Source: MGBC113645 sp036308445 (GTDB lineage: Bacteria > Bacillota_I > Bacilli_A > Erysipelotrichales > Coprobacillaceae). From it: a stretch of 16,271 nucleotides of DNA. Shown piece by piece: positions 1 to 6,503 of this stretch. A model generated the notes under the pieces. The model did not search any database. It was given only the letters and a program-made list of their open reading frames with translations, and was not told where the DNA came from. Where the stretch lies: contig JAXJVS010000149.1 in assembly GCA_036308445.1 (NCBI GenBank), forward strand, positions 1 to 16,271, in the 5' to 3' direction. A program made the position numbers and the translations under genes. Positions within the stretch are counted from its first letter, which is position 1. Each line of letters opens with the position of its first letter.

Positions 1-121
1 TTACATCCTGACATGATGGTCCTTTACCATCTTCTAAGTTAGCTCCTTCTATCTGATACGCAGAAGAGCTAGCTCCCCAAAGAAAATCTTCAGGGAAAGA
101 TTTTAATTTCTTGTGTAGCAT
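1..121 (-). CDS. 6-phospho-beta-glucosidase (GH1), second copy, 5' end only
   Basis: The first 40 codons of a glycoside hydrolase family 1 enzyme that runs off the left edge of the window. It starts MLHKKLKSFPEDFLWG and contains the GH1 N-terminal signature FLWGASSSAYQIEGA. Of the 40 visible residues, 35 match the complete GH1 gene immediately upstream; the changes are conservative (P8S, D11E, E12D, T19S, V24I). The start is set by an AAAAGGAG ribosome binding site about 9 nt upstream, identical in the other copy. Role by family: hydrolysis of 6-phospho-beta-glucosides brought in by a PTS. Substrate-deciding residues lie outside the window, so specificity and intactness are unknown. Confidence 0.85.
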   Translation of the reverse strand, partial: MLHKKLKSFPEDFLWGASSSAYQIEGANLEDGKGPSCQDV

Positions 122-175
122 TTTCTTTTCTCCTTTTCATCACTCATATATTTTTATTATACATGAAATATATAT
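1..175. repeat. Left copy of tandem-duplicated bgl 5' region
   Basis: This segment matches 1553-1727 at a constant offset of 1552 with no indel. Positions 1-50 are identical to 1553-1602, and positions 101-175 are identical to 1653-1727, covering the first codons, the ribosome binding site and the -10 element. By my count the stretch between them (51-100) has about 13 differences. Similarity continues weakly to about 211, reaching the terminator T-tract of the upstream gene. It indicates tandem duplication of the GH1 gene with its leader. Confidence 0.9.
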
Positions 176-184
176 ATAAAGACA
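156..184 (-). promoter_or_regulatory. Promoter of the second GH1 copy
   Basis: A perfect -10 box TATAAT sits at 156-161 on the minus strand, 34 nt before the start codon. The hexamer 17 nt further upstream (TGTCTT) is a poor -35, so an activator or another factor may be needed. The -10 and leader are identical to those of the complete copy, whereas the -35 region differs. Confidence 0.55.
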
Positions 185-201
185 TATTTTTCCTGAAAAT
201 G

Positions 202-225
202 AAAAAAGAACCTTTTCAGGCTCTT
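202..225 (-). terminator. Intrinsic terminator of GH1 gene
   Basis: On the minus strand AAGAGCC and GGTTCTT form a 7-bp stem (one G-U pair) around a 6-nt loop, followed directly by six T. The first arm touches the stop codon of the GH1 gene. Confidence 0.75.
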
Positions 226-1673
226 TATTTCATTTCTTCTTCTTTTAAATCACTTAAATCTTCACCATGAGTAGCGATAACTCTCTTATACCAATAGAAT
301 GAATCTTTTCTATATCTATCTAATGTCTTAAGATCAAATTCTTCTCTATCTACATAAATGAAGCCATATCTCTTAACCATACCTTCATGTGTAGATATTA
401 AGTCAACTGCAGACCATGGACAATATCCTAACATTTCACAACCATCAGTAATAGCTAATTGAACTTGTTCTAAATGATCTTGATAATATTTAATTCTATA
501 ATCATCATGTACTTTTCCATCTTCTGTTAAAGTATCATAAGCACCTAAACCATTTTCTGTAACTAATAATGGTAAACGATATCTTGAATACATTTCTCTA
601 ATAGTAGCTCTAAATCCTTGTGGATCAATTTCCCAACCAAATTGAGTTGTTGGTAAATATGGATTTTTAAATCCTTTGAATACTCCTGCTTCTCCTTTAT
701 TAGATTGTTGATCATTAGCAGCACTCATTCCACCACCTGTATCAGTTTCATTATTAGCTTCAACAGTAGCAGTATTATAATAATTAAATCCAATAAAGTC
801 TGGATGACCATTTGCTAAAGCTTCTACATCTCCTTCAGCAAATTCAGGGGTAGCATCATGTTCTTCTAAATATGCCCATACTAAGTTATTATATTTTCCA
901 AATACTGCCATATCTAAATACAACCAGTTTCTGATTGCATTGAAGTTTTGAGCAGCTAAGATATCTTCTGGTTTACAGCTTGCTGGGTATACTAATGAAA
1001 TATTTGGTGCAGGTCCAATCTTAGCTCCTGGAATCATTTCATGACATAATGCCATAGCTTTAGCTTGAGCTACTAACATATGATGATTTTGTTGATAGAT
1101 TTCTTTTGTTATATTAGTGCATCCTTCTGGTAAATGTAATGTCCCAATAACTGGTCCAGATAATGTTAATACGTTTTGTTCATTGATAGTTAACCAATAT
1201 TTAACTCTATCACCAAAGTTTTCATACATAACTTTCGCAAAGTTTACAAACCAATCTACTGATTCTCTATTTCCCCAAGATCCTCTTTCATCTAATGCAG
1301 CAGGCATATCAAAATGGAACATTGTTACTAATGGTTCCATACCATATTTTAAACATTCATTAATAACGTTATTGTAGTATTCAATACCTTTAGGGTTAAC
1401 TGCACCAGTACCTTCTGGTAAAATTCTTGTCCATGCAATTGAGAAACGATATGTTTTGAATCCCATTTCTGCCATTAATGCAATATCTTCTTTATATCTA
1501 TGATATTGGTCAGCACATACTGTTAAATCTGAAGTTCCTTCAGGTACTTCTTTTACATCCTGACATGATGGTCCTTTACCATCTTCTAAGTTAGCTCCTT
1601 CTACTTGATAGGCAGAAGTACTTGCTCCCCATAAAAACTCATCTGGGAATGGTTTTAATTTCTTGTGTAGCAT
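225..1673 (-). CDS. 6-phospho-beta-glucosidase (GH1)
   Basis: Complete 482-residue glycoside hydrolase family 1 enzyme, the usual length for the family. It hydrolyses beta-glucosides (cellobiose, salicin or arbutin type) phosphorylated at C6 by a PTS, in the cytoplasm. Visible motifs: N-terminal FLWGASTSAYQVEG (13-26), acid/base glutamate in LTINEQN (E165), nucleophile in LVTENG (E373), and near the C-terminus STHEGMVKRYGF with S427, K434 and Y436, the Ser/Lys/Tyr set that binds the 6-phosphate in 6-phospho-beta-glucosidases. The start is fixed by AAAAGGAG about 9 nt upstream. It has its own -10 box and terminator, so it appears monocistronic, and a second copy follows it. No PTS gene or antiterminator lies in the window. 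The exact sugar is not readable, so I give no gene symbol (bglA/ascB-type). Confidence 0.93.
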   Translation of the reverse strand: MLHKKLKPFPDEFLWGASTSAYQVEGANLEDGKGPSCQDVKEVPEGTSDLTVCADQYHRYKEDIALMAEMGFKTYRFSIAWTRILPEGTGAVNPKGIEYYNNVINECLKYGMEPLVTMFHFDMPAALDERGSWGNRESVDWFVNFAKVMYENFGDRVKYWLTINEQNVLTLSGPVIGTLHLPEGCTNITKEIYQQNHHMLVAQAKAMALCHEMIPGAKIGPAPNISLVYPASCKPEDILAAQNFNAIRNWLYLDMAVFGKYNNLVWAYLEEHDATPEFAEGDVEALANGHPDFIGFNYYNTATVEANNETDTGGGMSAANDQQSNKGEAGVFKGFKNPYLPTTQFGWEIDPQGFRATIREMYSRYRLPLLVTENGLGAYDTLTEDGKVHDDYRIKYYQDHLEQVQLAITDGCEMLGYCPWSAVDLISTHEGMVKRYGFIYVDREEFDLKTLDRYRKDSFYWYKRVIATHGEDLSDLKEEEMK

Positions 1674-1727
1674 TTTCTTTTCTCCTTTTCATCACTCATA
1701 TATTTTTATTATACATGAAATATATAT
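1553..1727. repeat. Right copy of tandem-duplicated bgl 5' region
   Basis: Partner of 1-175. It covers the first 40 codons of the complete GH1 gene, its ribosome binding site and its -10 element. The 75 nt from 1653 to 1727 are identical between copies, including about 54 nt of non-coding leader. Confidence 0.9.
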
Positions 1728-1736
1728 TTAACGGTA
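1708..1736 (-). promoter_or_regulatory. Promoter of the complete GH1 gene
   Basis: TATAAT at 1708-1713 on the minus strand, 34 nt upstream of the start codon. The hexamer at -35 with 17-nt spacing is TACCGT, a poor match. I found no convincing cre site or antiterminator hairpin in the short leader. Confidence 0.5.
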
Positions 1737-1754
1737 TAATTTTTCCTGAAAATG

Positions 1755-1776
1755 AAAAAAGAACTTTTTAAGTTCT
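1755..1776 (-). terminator. Terminator of the amidase-EutH-esterase unit
   Basis: On the minus strand AGAACTT and AAGTTCT form a perfect 7-bp stem with a 3-nt loop, followed by six T. The first two bases of the stem's 5' arm belong to the esterase stop codon (1775-1777). Confidence 0.8.
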
Positions 1777-2530
1777 ATTTCCATAGATATTCCATAAATA
1801 CAGGAACTTGTTTTTCCCAAGTTGCTTCATTATGTATCCCATCAATAACAATACATGGATATGTATTTAAGCCTCTTTGGGTTAAGATATGTGATATCTC
1901 TAAGTTTCTTGCAGTGCTATAAGCTAACCCTTTTTTATCCCAATATTCTTCACTACCCCAATCTAAATAAATTTTAGTATCCACATTTAATTGACTATCT
2001 GCTATCTCTTGTTTTATTTCATTCATACATAGACCAATTGATGACGAAAGACAAGCTGCTTTTGAGAACACATCATTATGTTTAATAACACTATATAATG
2101 ACATCAATCCTCCCATAGAACTTCCTGCAATCATTGTATTTTCTCTTGATGACAGTGTTCTATATGTCGCATCAATATAAGGTTTTAATTCATTAACAAC
2201 CCATTCCATATATTCAACACCTTGTCCTTGAATATTTCCTAAATGACTTTGAGATAATGTATAAGGACAATACTCATCTAATCTCTTACTTCCTTCATGA
2301 TTACATTCCATACCTACTACAATAAACTTTTTATCATAGTTATCTAAAAAATCTTTTATTCCCCAGCTTTTTCCATATGTAGCATCACTATCATAAAATA
2401 AATTATGACCATCATACATATAGATAACAGGATATCTTTCTTCACTTTGTTCATAATCATCTGGTAAATATATATGTATTCTTCTTCCTAATTGAAATGG
2501 TGTAATTTCTACATCAAATTTTTTAATCAT
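1775..2530 (-). CDS. Alpha/beta hydrolase, putative esterase (esterase D/CE1-like)
   Basis: A 251-residue serine hydrolase of the putative-esterase (PF00756) type. It opens with YLPDDY followed by YPVIYMYDGHNLF (33-45), then the nucleophile elbow GSSMG (136-140, Ser138) and a likely catalytic His233 in DGIHNEATW. The acid is not certain; Asp190 in YLDWGSEEYW is a candidate. There is no signal peptide, so it is cytoplasmic. I chose the ATG at 2530, not the one 15 nt upstream: the upstream ATG lies directly at the GGAGG ribosome binding site, which is 6 nt before the chosen start. The gene overlaps the EutH-like gene by 8 nt (ATGATTAA), so translation is probably coupled. Substrate unknown; relatives act on acyl esters, feruloyl/acetyl sugars, S-formylglutathione or siderophores. 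Confidence 0.85.
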   Translation of the reverse strand: MIKKFDVEITPFQLGRRIHIYLPDDYEQSEERYPVIYMYDGHNLFYDSDATYGKSWGIKDFLDNYDKKFIVVGMECNHEGSKRLDEYCPYTLSQSHLGNIQGQGVEYMEWVVNELKPYIDATYRTLSSRENTMIAGSSMGGLMSLYSVIKHNDVFSKAACLSSSIGLCMNEIKQEIADSQLNVDTKIYLDWGSEEYWDKKGLAYSTARNLEISHILTQRGLNTYPCIVIDGIHNEATWEKQVPVFMEYLWK

Positions 2531-3602
2531 ATTCTTCCTCCACATCTTTATATATTATATTTATAAGTAGAACAGCAAGTATTCCACATAATAACTTTAT
2601 CAATACATATACAGTTACACTTTCATTACATACCCCAGCAATAAAACCTAATTGTCCACCAAAAACATAAGCACCGCTAACACTAAATGCTGCATTCATT
2701 AATTTTCCTTTTTTATTCATCTTTGAATATAAAGGTAACATTGCTAATGATGAAGCACAGTTTAATATAAAGCCAATAACCGATTCTTTATTTACACCTA
2801 ACTTATCTGCAGTATTTTGTATATACTTTGAGCCATATTTTAATATTATTTCTGATAATACCATTGATCCACATACAATAATAATCATCTTTAATACCAT
2901 TAATGCACTTTCTTGTACTAATGATAAAGGAGCATATTGTAAGGAAGGTAAATATAATCCTGCAATAACCATTAAAAATAAGAGATAGCTTAATGCTTTG
3001 ATAATATTTGCAAATATACCTAACACCTTTACTGTTTGCTTAGGTAACTTTATAATTAATATTGTAACAATTAAACATATGATTAATATTGGTAATAAAT
3101 TAATGATAAATTTGTTCAATTCTATATTTAAGAATGGATAACTAAATATCATTCCTACAGGAATCATAATAATTCCAACAATAAATCCTTTCATTAAATT
3201 ACCTATTTCTTTATCTTCTAAGAAAGATAAGAATATAGGTAATTGAAAAGAAATTGTACATCCTAACGTAGATGATAATAAAACACCTGAAAAGACTATC
3301 ATTCCTATATCATTAGATATTTGACTAACAATAGGATATCCTCCCATATCTGGAGCTAATAATGAACCTATTAAAACTGATGAATCAAAAAATAGGATAT
3401 TATTAAGTTTTGATAAAATTTCTATATTATTCTGTACAAATGTCATTCCTATGCAATATATCCCTATAATAGATACTGATAATGACCCCATAGTGGATAA
3501 TCCTTTATCAAATGTTTCAGATAATCCCCATTTAAAATGAAACATCTTATCTATAAATCCTATTAAAGCAAATATAAGCATAATAGCAATAAAGATATTC
3601 AT
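2523..3602 (-). CDS. eutH: EutH-family ethanolamine transporter-like membrane protein
   Basis: A 359-residue, very hydrophobic protein with roughly ten membrane segments, matching EutH in length and motifs: N-terminal GFIDKMFHFKWGLSETFDKGL, LLAPDMGGYP (81-90) and AYVFGGQLGFIAGV (311-324). EutH imports ethanolamine, mainly at low pH when diffusion fails. It starts 3 nt after the amidase stop, with GAGAGGG about 11 nt upstream, and overlaps the esterase downstream by 8 nt. None of the ethanolamine catabolic genes (eutABC, cobalamin-dependent lyase, microcompartment shells) is in the window. Family membership is fairly sure; the substrate is inference and could be another small amino alcohol, perhaps one freed by the coupled esterase. 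Confidence 0.85.
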   Translation of the reverse strand: MNIFIAIMLIFALIGFIDKMFHFKWGLSETFDKGLSTMGSLSVSIIGIYCIGMTFVQNNIEILSKLNNILFFDSSVLIGSLLAPDMGGYPIVSQISNDIGMIVFSGVLLSSTLGCTISFQLPIFLSFLEDKEIGNLMKGFIVGIIMIPVGMIFSYPFLNIELNKFIINLLPILIICLIVTILIIKLPKQTVKVLGIFANIIKALSYLLFLMVIAGLYLPSLQYAPLSLVQESALMVLKMIIIVCGSMVLSEIILKYGSKYIQNTADKLGVNKESVIGFILNCASSLAMLPLYSKMNKKGKLMNAAFSVSGAYVFGGQLGFIAGVCNESVTVYVLIKLLCGILAVLLINIIYKDVEEEYD

Positions 3603-3605
3603 AAT

Positions 3606-4244
3606 TTATTTTACCCTCTCTATAATTCCTTCACTGATTGCTTTGCATAATTTTTCTAGCTTATTATTATTAATTAAATAATTAATATCCTTACTATTAA
3701 TATAACCTAACTCAATCAATATAGCTGGTGATGTATTTAATCTTAATACTCTTAAATGAGTACCATCTTTAATCCCTCTATTTTCTGAATAGTTTAATTT
3801 ATCAAATTCTTTACCTATACTTTTTGCTAATTCTCTAGCATAATTATCATCATTTATATATATTTCAAATCCAGATACAACTTCTTCATAATCATTAACA
3901 TGTATAGATACATAATATTCAGCTTTATATTTTTTAGACATCTCCGCTCTTAATTTTAAATCTTCAAATTTTTCATTACATAATCTTTGATCATCATTTC
4001 TTGTATATATAACTTCTATACCAAACTCTTCTAAATAATTACCTATCATTTTTACAGCATTTAAGTTAATATCTTTTTCATTAATACCACTTTCAGTTGC
4101 ACCTGTATCACTTCCGCCATGACCAGCATCCAATATAACAACATTACTATTATAATGTTTAATATTAGTACTACTCATTTTCTTGTATACACATACTCCT
4201 AATAATAAAATAACTATAAATATAATTAATGTTTTCTTTTTCAT
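3606..4244 (-). CDS. N-acetylmuramoyl-L-alanine amidase, membrane-anchored (Amidase_3)
   Basis: A 212-residue zinc amidase that cleaves the bond between MurNAc and L-Ala in peptidoglycan. A single N-terminal membrane segment (about 5-20) leaves the catalytic domain outside. Zinc ligands are visible as H42 (ILDAGHGGSD), E56 (INEKDIN) and H115 (VSIHVND), with catalytic E188 in PAILIELGYIN. No cell-wall-binding repeats (SPOR, LysM, SH3) are present, making it CwlD-like in size. The start at 4244 is preferred over the ATG at 4262 because AAAGGAAG lies just upstream of it, inside the longer frame. It is the first gene of a unit with the EutH-like gene (3-nt gap) and the esterase. A paralogue lies at 5471-6202. 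Confidence 0.9.
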   Translation of the reverse strand: MKKKTLIIFIVILLLGVCVYKKMSSTNIKHYNSNVVILDAGHGGSDTGATESGINEKDINLNAVKMIGNYLEEFGIEVIYTRNDDQRLCNEKFEDLKLRAEMSKKYKAEYYVSIHVNDYEEVVSGFEIYINDDNYARELAKSIGKEFDKLNYSENRGIKDGTHLRVLRLNTSPAILIELGYINSKDINYLINNNKLEKLCKAISEGIIERVK

Positions 4245-4271
4245 TTTTCTTCCTTTTTTCATATATTTTTT

Positions 4272-4300
4272 ATTATATAAAAGTCTATGAAAAATAAAAA
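4272..4300 (-). promoter_or_regulatory. Promoter of amidase-EutH-esterase unit
   Basis: TATAAT at 4272-4277 lies about 28 nt before the chosen amidase start. The -35 position is TTTTTA, formed by the T-tract of the preceding hairpin. Weak evidence beyond the perfect -10. Confidence 0.45.
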
Positions 4301-4336
4301 GAGATATTTCTTAGTTTTATATAAGAAATATCTCTT
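4290..4336 (-). terminator. Strong hairpin terminator
   Basis: A perfect 15-bp inverted repeat (4299-4313 with 4322-4336, 8-nt loop) is followed on the minus strand by a T-rich tract. It would end transcription coming from the decayed permease region. A T-rich flank on the other side means it could also work on the plus strand, but no plus-strand gene needs it. Confidence 0.75.
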
Positions 4337-4466
4337 ATTTATTCCAGATTAACTTTAAGCTATTCTGTTAACCAAGAGATTCTTCATAAGCAATTATTTT
4401 TTCCAAATCTATACTAGTATACTTTTTCTTTAGGTAATAGATGAAATGAATGATTATATATTCCTT

Positions 4467-4692
4467 TTAAAGAGAATAAATTATTACAATTCGTTTTGCT
4501 GGTATATAAACTGCAGAAATAGATGAAACTAATACAAATATAAGAACTATGATTAAAGGGATTACTGGTAAACTCCATGTACATATGTGTAGTAAATAGG
4601 CATCATATTATCATATAAGACCTTACTCTTATATGACACACACCCTACAATTTTATAGGAATTAAAAAATTGATTCTAAAGCTTGTCCTCAT
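4467..4692 (-). pseudogene. Remnant of an FtsX-like ABC transporter permease
   Basis: The 4263-4820 gap holds no intact gene. On the minus strand the open stretch 4607-4467 reads ...WSLPVIPLIIVL followed by ...SAVYIPAKRIV and a stop, which looks like the last membrane helix and IPAKR motif of FtsX/MacB-type permeases. About 40 nt upstream of it, an ideal GGAGGTGA (4700-4707) precedes an ATG at 4692 that opens a 15-codon frame (MRTSFRINFLIPIKL) ending in TAG. The simplest reading is a permease gene that lost its middle and acquired stops and frameshifts. No partner ATPase is nearby. Family call rests on a short motif. Confidence 0.55.
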
Positions 4693-4774
4693 TACTAGTT
4701 CACCTCCACTATCCTTTTTAATACAATAAAAATTTTAAACATCGATTCTCATAATATCTAGATACAATCTATAA

Positions 4775-4803
4775 ATAAAAAAAGAGAATTGTGAAATCCT
4801 CTT
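4775..4803 (-). terminator. Terminator of PAP2 phosphatase gene
   Basis: On the minus strand AAGAGGA pairs with TTCTCTT (7 bp with one G-U, 8-nt loop), followed by a run of T interrupted by one A. It begins 17 nt after the PAP2 stop codon. Confidence 0.7.
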
Positions 4804-4820
4804 AGTTTCTATTTTTATAT

Positions 4821-5342
4821 TTATATAATCATAATCTTACTAACTATACACATTGCTACAATAAATGCTACTACAATACCACCAATAACATCAGTTAAGA
4901 AATGTACACCCAAATACATTCTAGAAAAAGCTATTAATATAGCAATGAATAACATTACAACACCAAACCATAATGGTAAAGATTGTAAATAAATAAATGC
5001 ACTTGTGAATGCTACTGAAGTATGTCCAGATGGAAATGAACGATCTTTAGGTATTCTGCCTAATGGAACGATACTATTGTTAATTTCAAATGGTCTAGAT
5101 CGGTTAGTAGCAATCTTAATTACACAATTAACAATTAATGCCTGTATAATCATACCCACAAAAGCATAAAATCCTGCAATTCTTGTTTTAATATTAATAA
5201 TTAAAATTATATTAATGGCTATCCAAAACCATCCTGCATCCGATAATGAAGTTACTGCCTTCCAAAGTTTATTCATTTTTTCGTTGCGTATATGATTTTG
5301 TATCCATAATAATAAATTTATTTCTTTATTTATCATACTCAT
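4821..5342 (-). CDS. PAP2-family membrane phosphatase
   Basis: A 173-residue integral membrane phosphatase with the full three-part PAP2 signature: K76-x6-R83-P84, PSGH (104-107) and S140-R141-x5-H147-x3-D151. These sites lie on the outer face and dephosphorylate a lipid phosphate or pyrophosphate. In Firmicutes small members of this kind often act as undecaprenyl-pyrophosphate (BcrC-like) or phosphatidylglycerol-phosphate phosphatases; which applies cannot be told here. Hydrophobic segments cover most of the protein. Two starts are possible: ATG at 5342 or 6 nt later at 5336; AAGGAAGG sits 1-5 nt from the first and about 7 nt from the second. It lies between two amidase genes, which fits a cell-envelope role. 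Confidence 0.88.
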   Translation of the reverse strand: MSMINKEINLLLWIQNHIRNEKMNKLWKAVTSLSDAGWFWIAINIILIINIKTRIAGFYAFVGMIIQALIVNCVIKIATNRSRPFEINNSIVPLGRIPKDRSFPSGHTSVAFTSAFIYLQSLPLWFGVVMLFIAILIAFSRMYLGVHFLTDVIGGIVVAFIVAMCIVSKIMII

Positions 5343-5406
5343 TCCTTCCTTAGAATAAAAAAGCTATTATATTTGATTTTATCTTTCTAAACACCTTAGC
5401 GAATAT

Positions 5407-5435
5407 ATTATATCATAGTTTTCCTTTAAAAAAAT
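5407..5435 (-). promoter_or_regulatory. Promoter of PAP2 gene
   Basis: Extended -10 element TGATATAAT (5407-5415, minus strand). The -35 position falls in the T-tract of the preceding terminator (ATTTTT) and is weak. A second TATAAT at about 5366-5371 is an alternative. Confidence 0.45.
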
Positions 5436-5466
5436 AGCTATTAAACATATATTTTTTAATAGCTAT
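5428..5466 (-). terminator. Terminator of amidase gene 5471-6202
   Basis: Perfect 12-bp inverted repeat ATAGCTATTAAA (5434-5445 with 5455-5466, 9-nt loop), followed on the minus strand by seven T. It begins 4 nt after the amidase stop. Confidence 0.8.
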
Positions 5467-5470
5467 ATAT

Positions 5471-6202
5471 CTATTCTTTATCTTTTATTGTTTTTATAAT
5501 ACCTTCTGCTATATGATGAGACAATTTCTCAGTTTTACTATCATCTAACAGATAATTTAAATCAGCACTATTAATATATCCTAACTCTATAAGTATTGGT
5601 GATACAAGGTTATTTCTAATCACATATAATGAATTACCTTCAAGTACTCCTCTATTACGAGAATAGTTTAATTCTTCCATTGAATTAGAAACATTCGTTG
5701 CCAAAGTATAACTATTTTCATCATTATCTGAGTAGTATACTTCAAATCCACTCACATCAGCTTCTGTATCATGAGAATTAATATGTATAGATATAAAGAA
5801 ATCAGCTTTATATTTTTGACCTATATTACATCTAGCCTGTAAATCAGCATTTTGTTCATCAGCAAGTCTACTATCATCTTTTCTCGTATAATAAACTTGT
5901 ATACTATTCTTCATCAAATAGTTTCCTATTTCCTGTACATATCTTAAATTGATATCTTTTTCATAGATATCATCTTTATTACAGCCAACATCACTTCCAC
6001 CATGACCTGCATCTAATATAACAGTCCCTATAACTTCTCCACTCACTTCTTCTACAAAGTTATCATTATCAAATACTAATGAAGTTAGCCATGTTAATGT
6101 TATCTTAGTACCTTGATATATACCCACTATTACTGCAATCGATAATACTAGTGCAAATAATAATCGACCTTTTCTTAATTTTTTCTTTTTTCTCTTTACC
6201 AT
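5471..6202 (-). CDS. N-acetylmuramoyl-L-alanine amidase, membrane-anchored (Amidase_3)
   Basis: A 243-residue paralogue of the amidase at 3606-4244. After a very basic N-terminus (KRKKKKLRKGR) comes one membrane segment (about 13-31), then an extracellular zinc amidase domain with H67 (ILDAGHGGSD), E81 (EKDIN), H140 (ISIHINS) and catalytic E206 (PILIELGYIN). It lacks a wall-binding domain. The ATG at 6202 is chosen because AGGTGG lies 5 nt upstream; the GTG nine bases earlier overlaps that site. It has its own extended -10 promoter and terminator, so it is monocistronic. The catalytic core matches its paralogue closely in the motif regions, suggesting duplication, although the two are not adjacent. 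Confidence 0.9.
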   Translation of the reverse strand: MVKRKKKKLRKGRLLFALVLSIAVIVGIYQGTKITLTWLTSLVFDNDNFVEEVSGEVIGTVILDAGHGGSDVGCNKDDIYEKDINLRYVQEIGNYLMKNSIQVYYTRKDDSRLADEQNADLQARCNIGQKYKADFFISIHINSHDTEADVSGFEVYYSDNDENSYTLATNVSNSMEELNYSRNRGVLEGNSLYVIRNNLVSPILIELGYINSADLNYLLDDSKTEKLSHHIAEGIIKTIKDKE

Positions 6203-6221
6203 TGATACCACCTATATGTGA

Positions 6222-6250
6222 ATTATAACAAATCTTAATCTAATAAAAAA
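6222..6250 (-). promoter_or_regulatory. Promoter of amidase gene 5471-6202
   Basis: Extended -10 TGTTATAAT at 6222-6230 (minus strand). The -35 position is a T-run belonging to the preceding terminator. Transcription would start around 6214, giving a leader of only about a dozen bases before the start codon. Confidence 0.55.
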
Positions 6251-6275
6251 GATAATATTATTTTTATAATATTAT
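6245..6275 (-). terminator. Terminator after decayed reading frame
   Basis: ATAATATTAT occurs twice (6252-6261 and 6266-6275) and, being self-complementary, forms a 10-bp hairpin with a 4-nt loop, followed on the minus strand by C and six T. It sits at the end of the coding remnant at 6264-6462. Confidence 0.6.
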
Positions 6276-6462
6276 TCCCTTGAATAATTTTTTTATTTTA
6301 TAATTATCTTCATCAGCTATCTCAAATGACATGATCATAAATACATAGCCAAAGTTTGAATTAATTAATGTATCAACAATAATCTACCAATTCTCCTATA
6401 ATACTTCTTCTTTACCTAGAGATACTTATTTCTTGATCCTCACTATTACTTGCAATAACTTC
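6264..6462 (-). pseudogene. Frameshifted coding remnant, family unknown
   Basis: The 6203-6491 gap contains no intact gene, but protein-like reading is visible on the minus strand. One frame gives EVIASNSEDQEISISR, a stop, then RRSIIGELVDY (about 6462-6376). An overlapping second frame gives VDTLINSNFGYVFM and continues to a stop at 6264, inside a terminator hairpin. Joining them at the repeated VD yields a plausible protein tail, with about 10 extra bases and one in-frame stop breaking it. I do not recognise the family. The hairpin exactly at its end supports a once-functional 3' gene end. It could be chance in AT-rich DNA. Confidence 0.35.
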
Positions 6463-6480
6463 TTATTAGTTTTAACAAAT

Positions 6481-6503
6481 AAAAAAAGACACTATTCAGT
6501 GTC
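6481..6503 (-). terminator. Terminator of DeoR-family regulator gene
   Basis: Perfect 6-bp stem GACACT/AGTGTC with a 4-nt loop and seven T on the minus strand. The TAG stop codon of the regulator (6492-6494) lies inside the hairpin. Confidence 0.85.

Noticed and set aside
122..224. Possible antiterminator or cre element before the GH1 genes
   Set aside because: The inverted repeat seen here is the terminator of the preceding gene; no LicT-type hairpin or good cre match was found.
1117..1377. 86-codon open frame on the plus strand
   Set aside because: It is antisense to the middle of the well-supported GH1 gene and has no protein family features.
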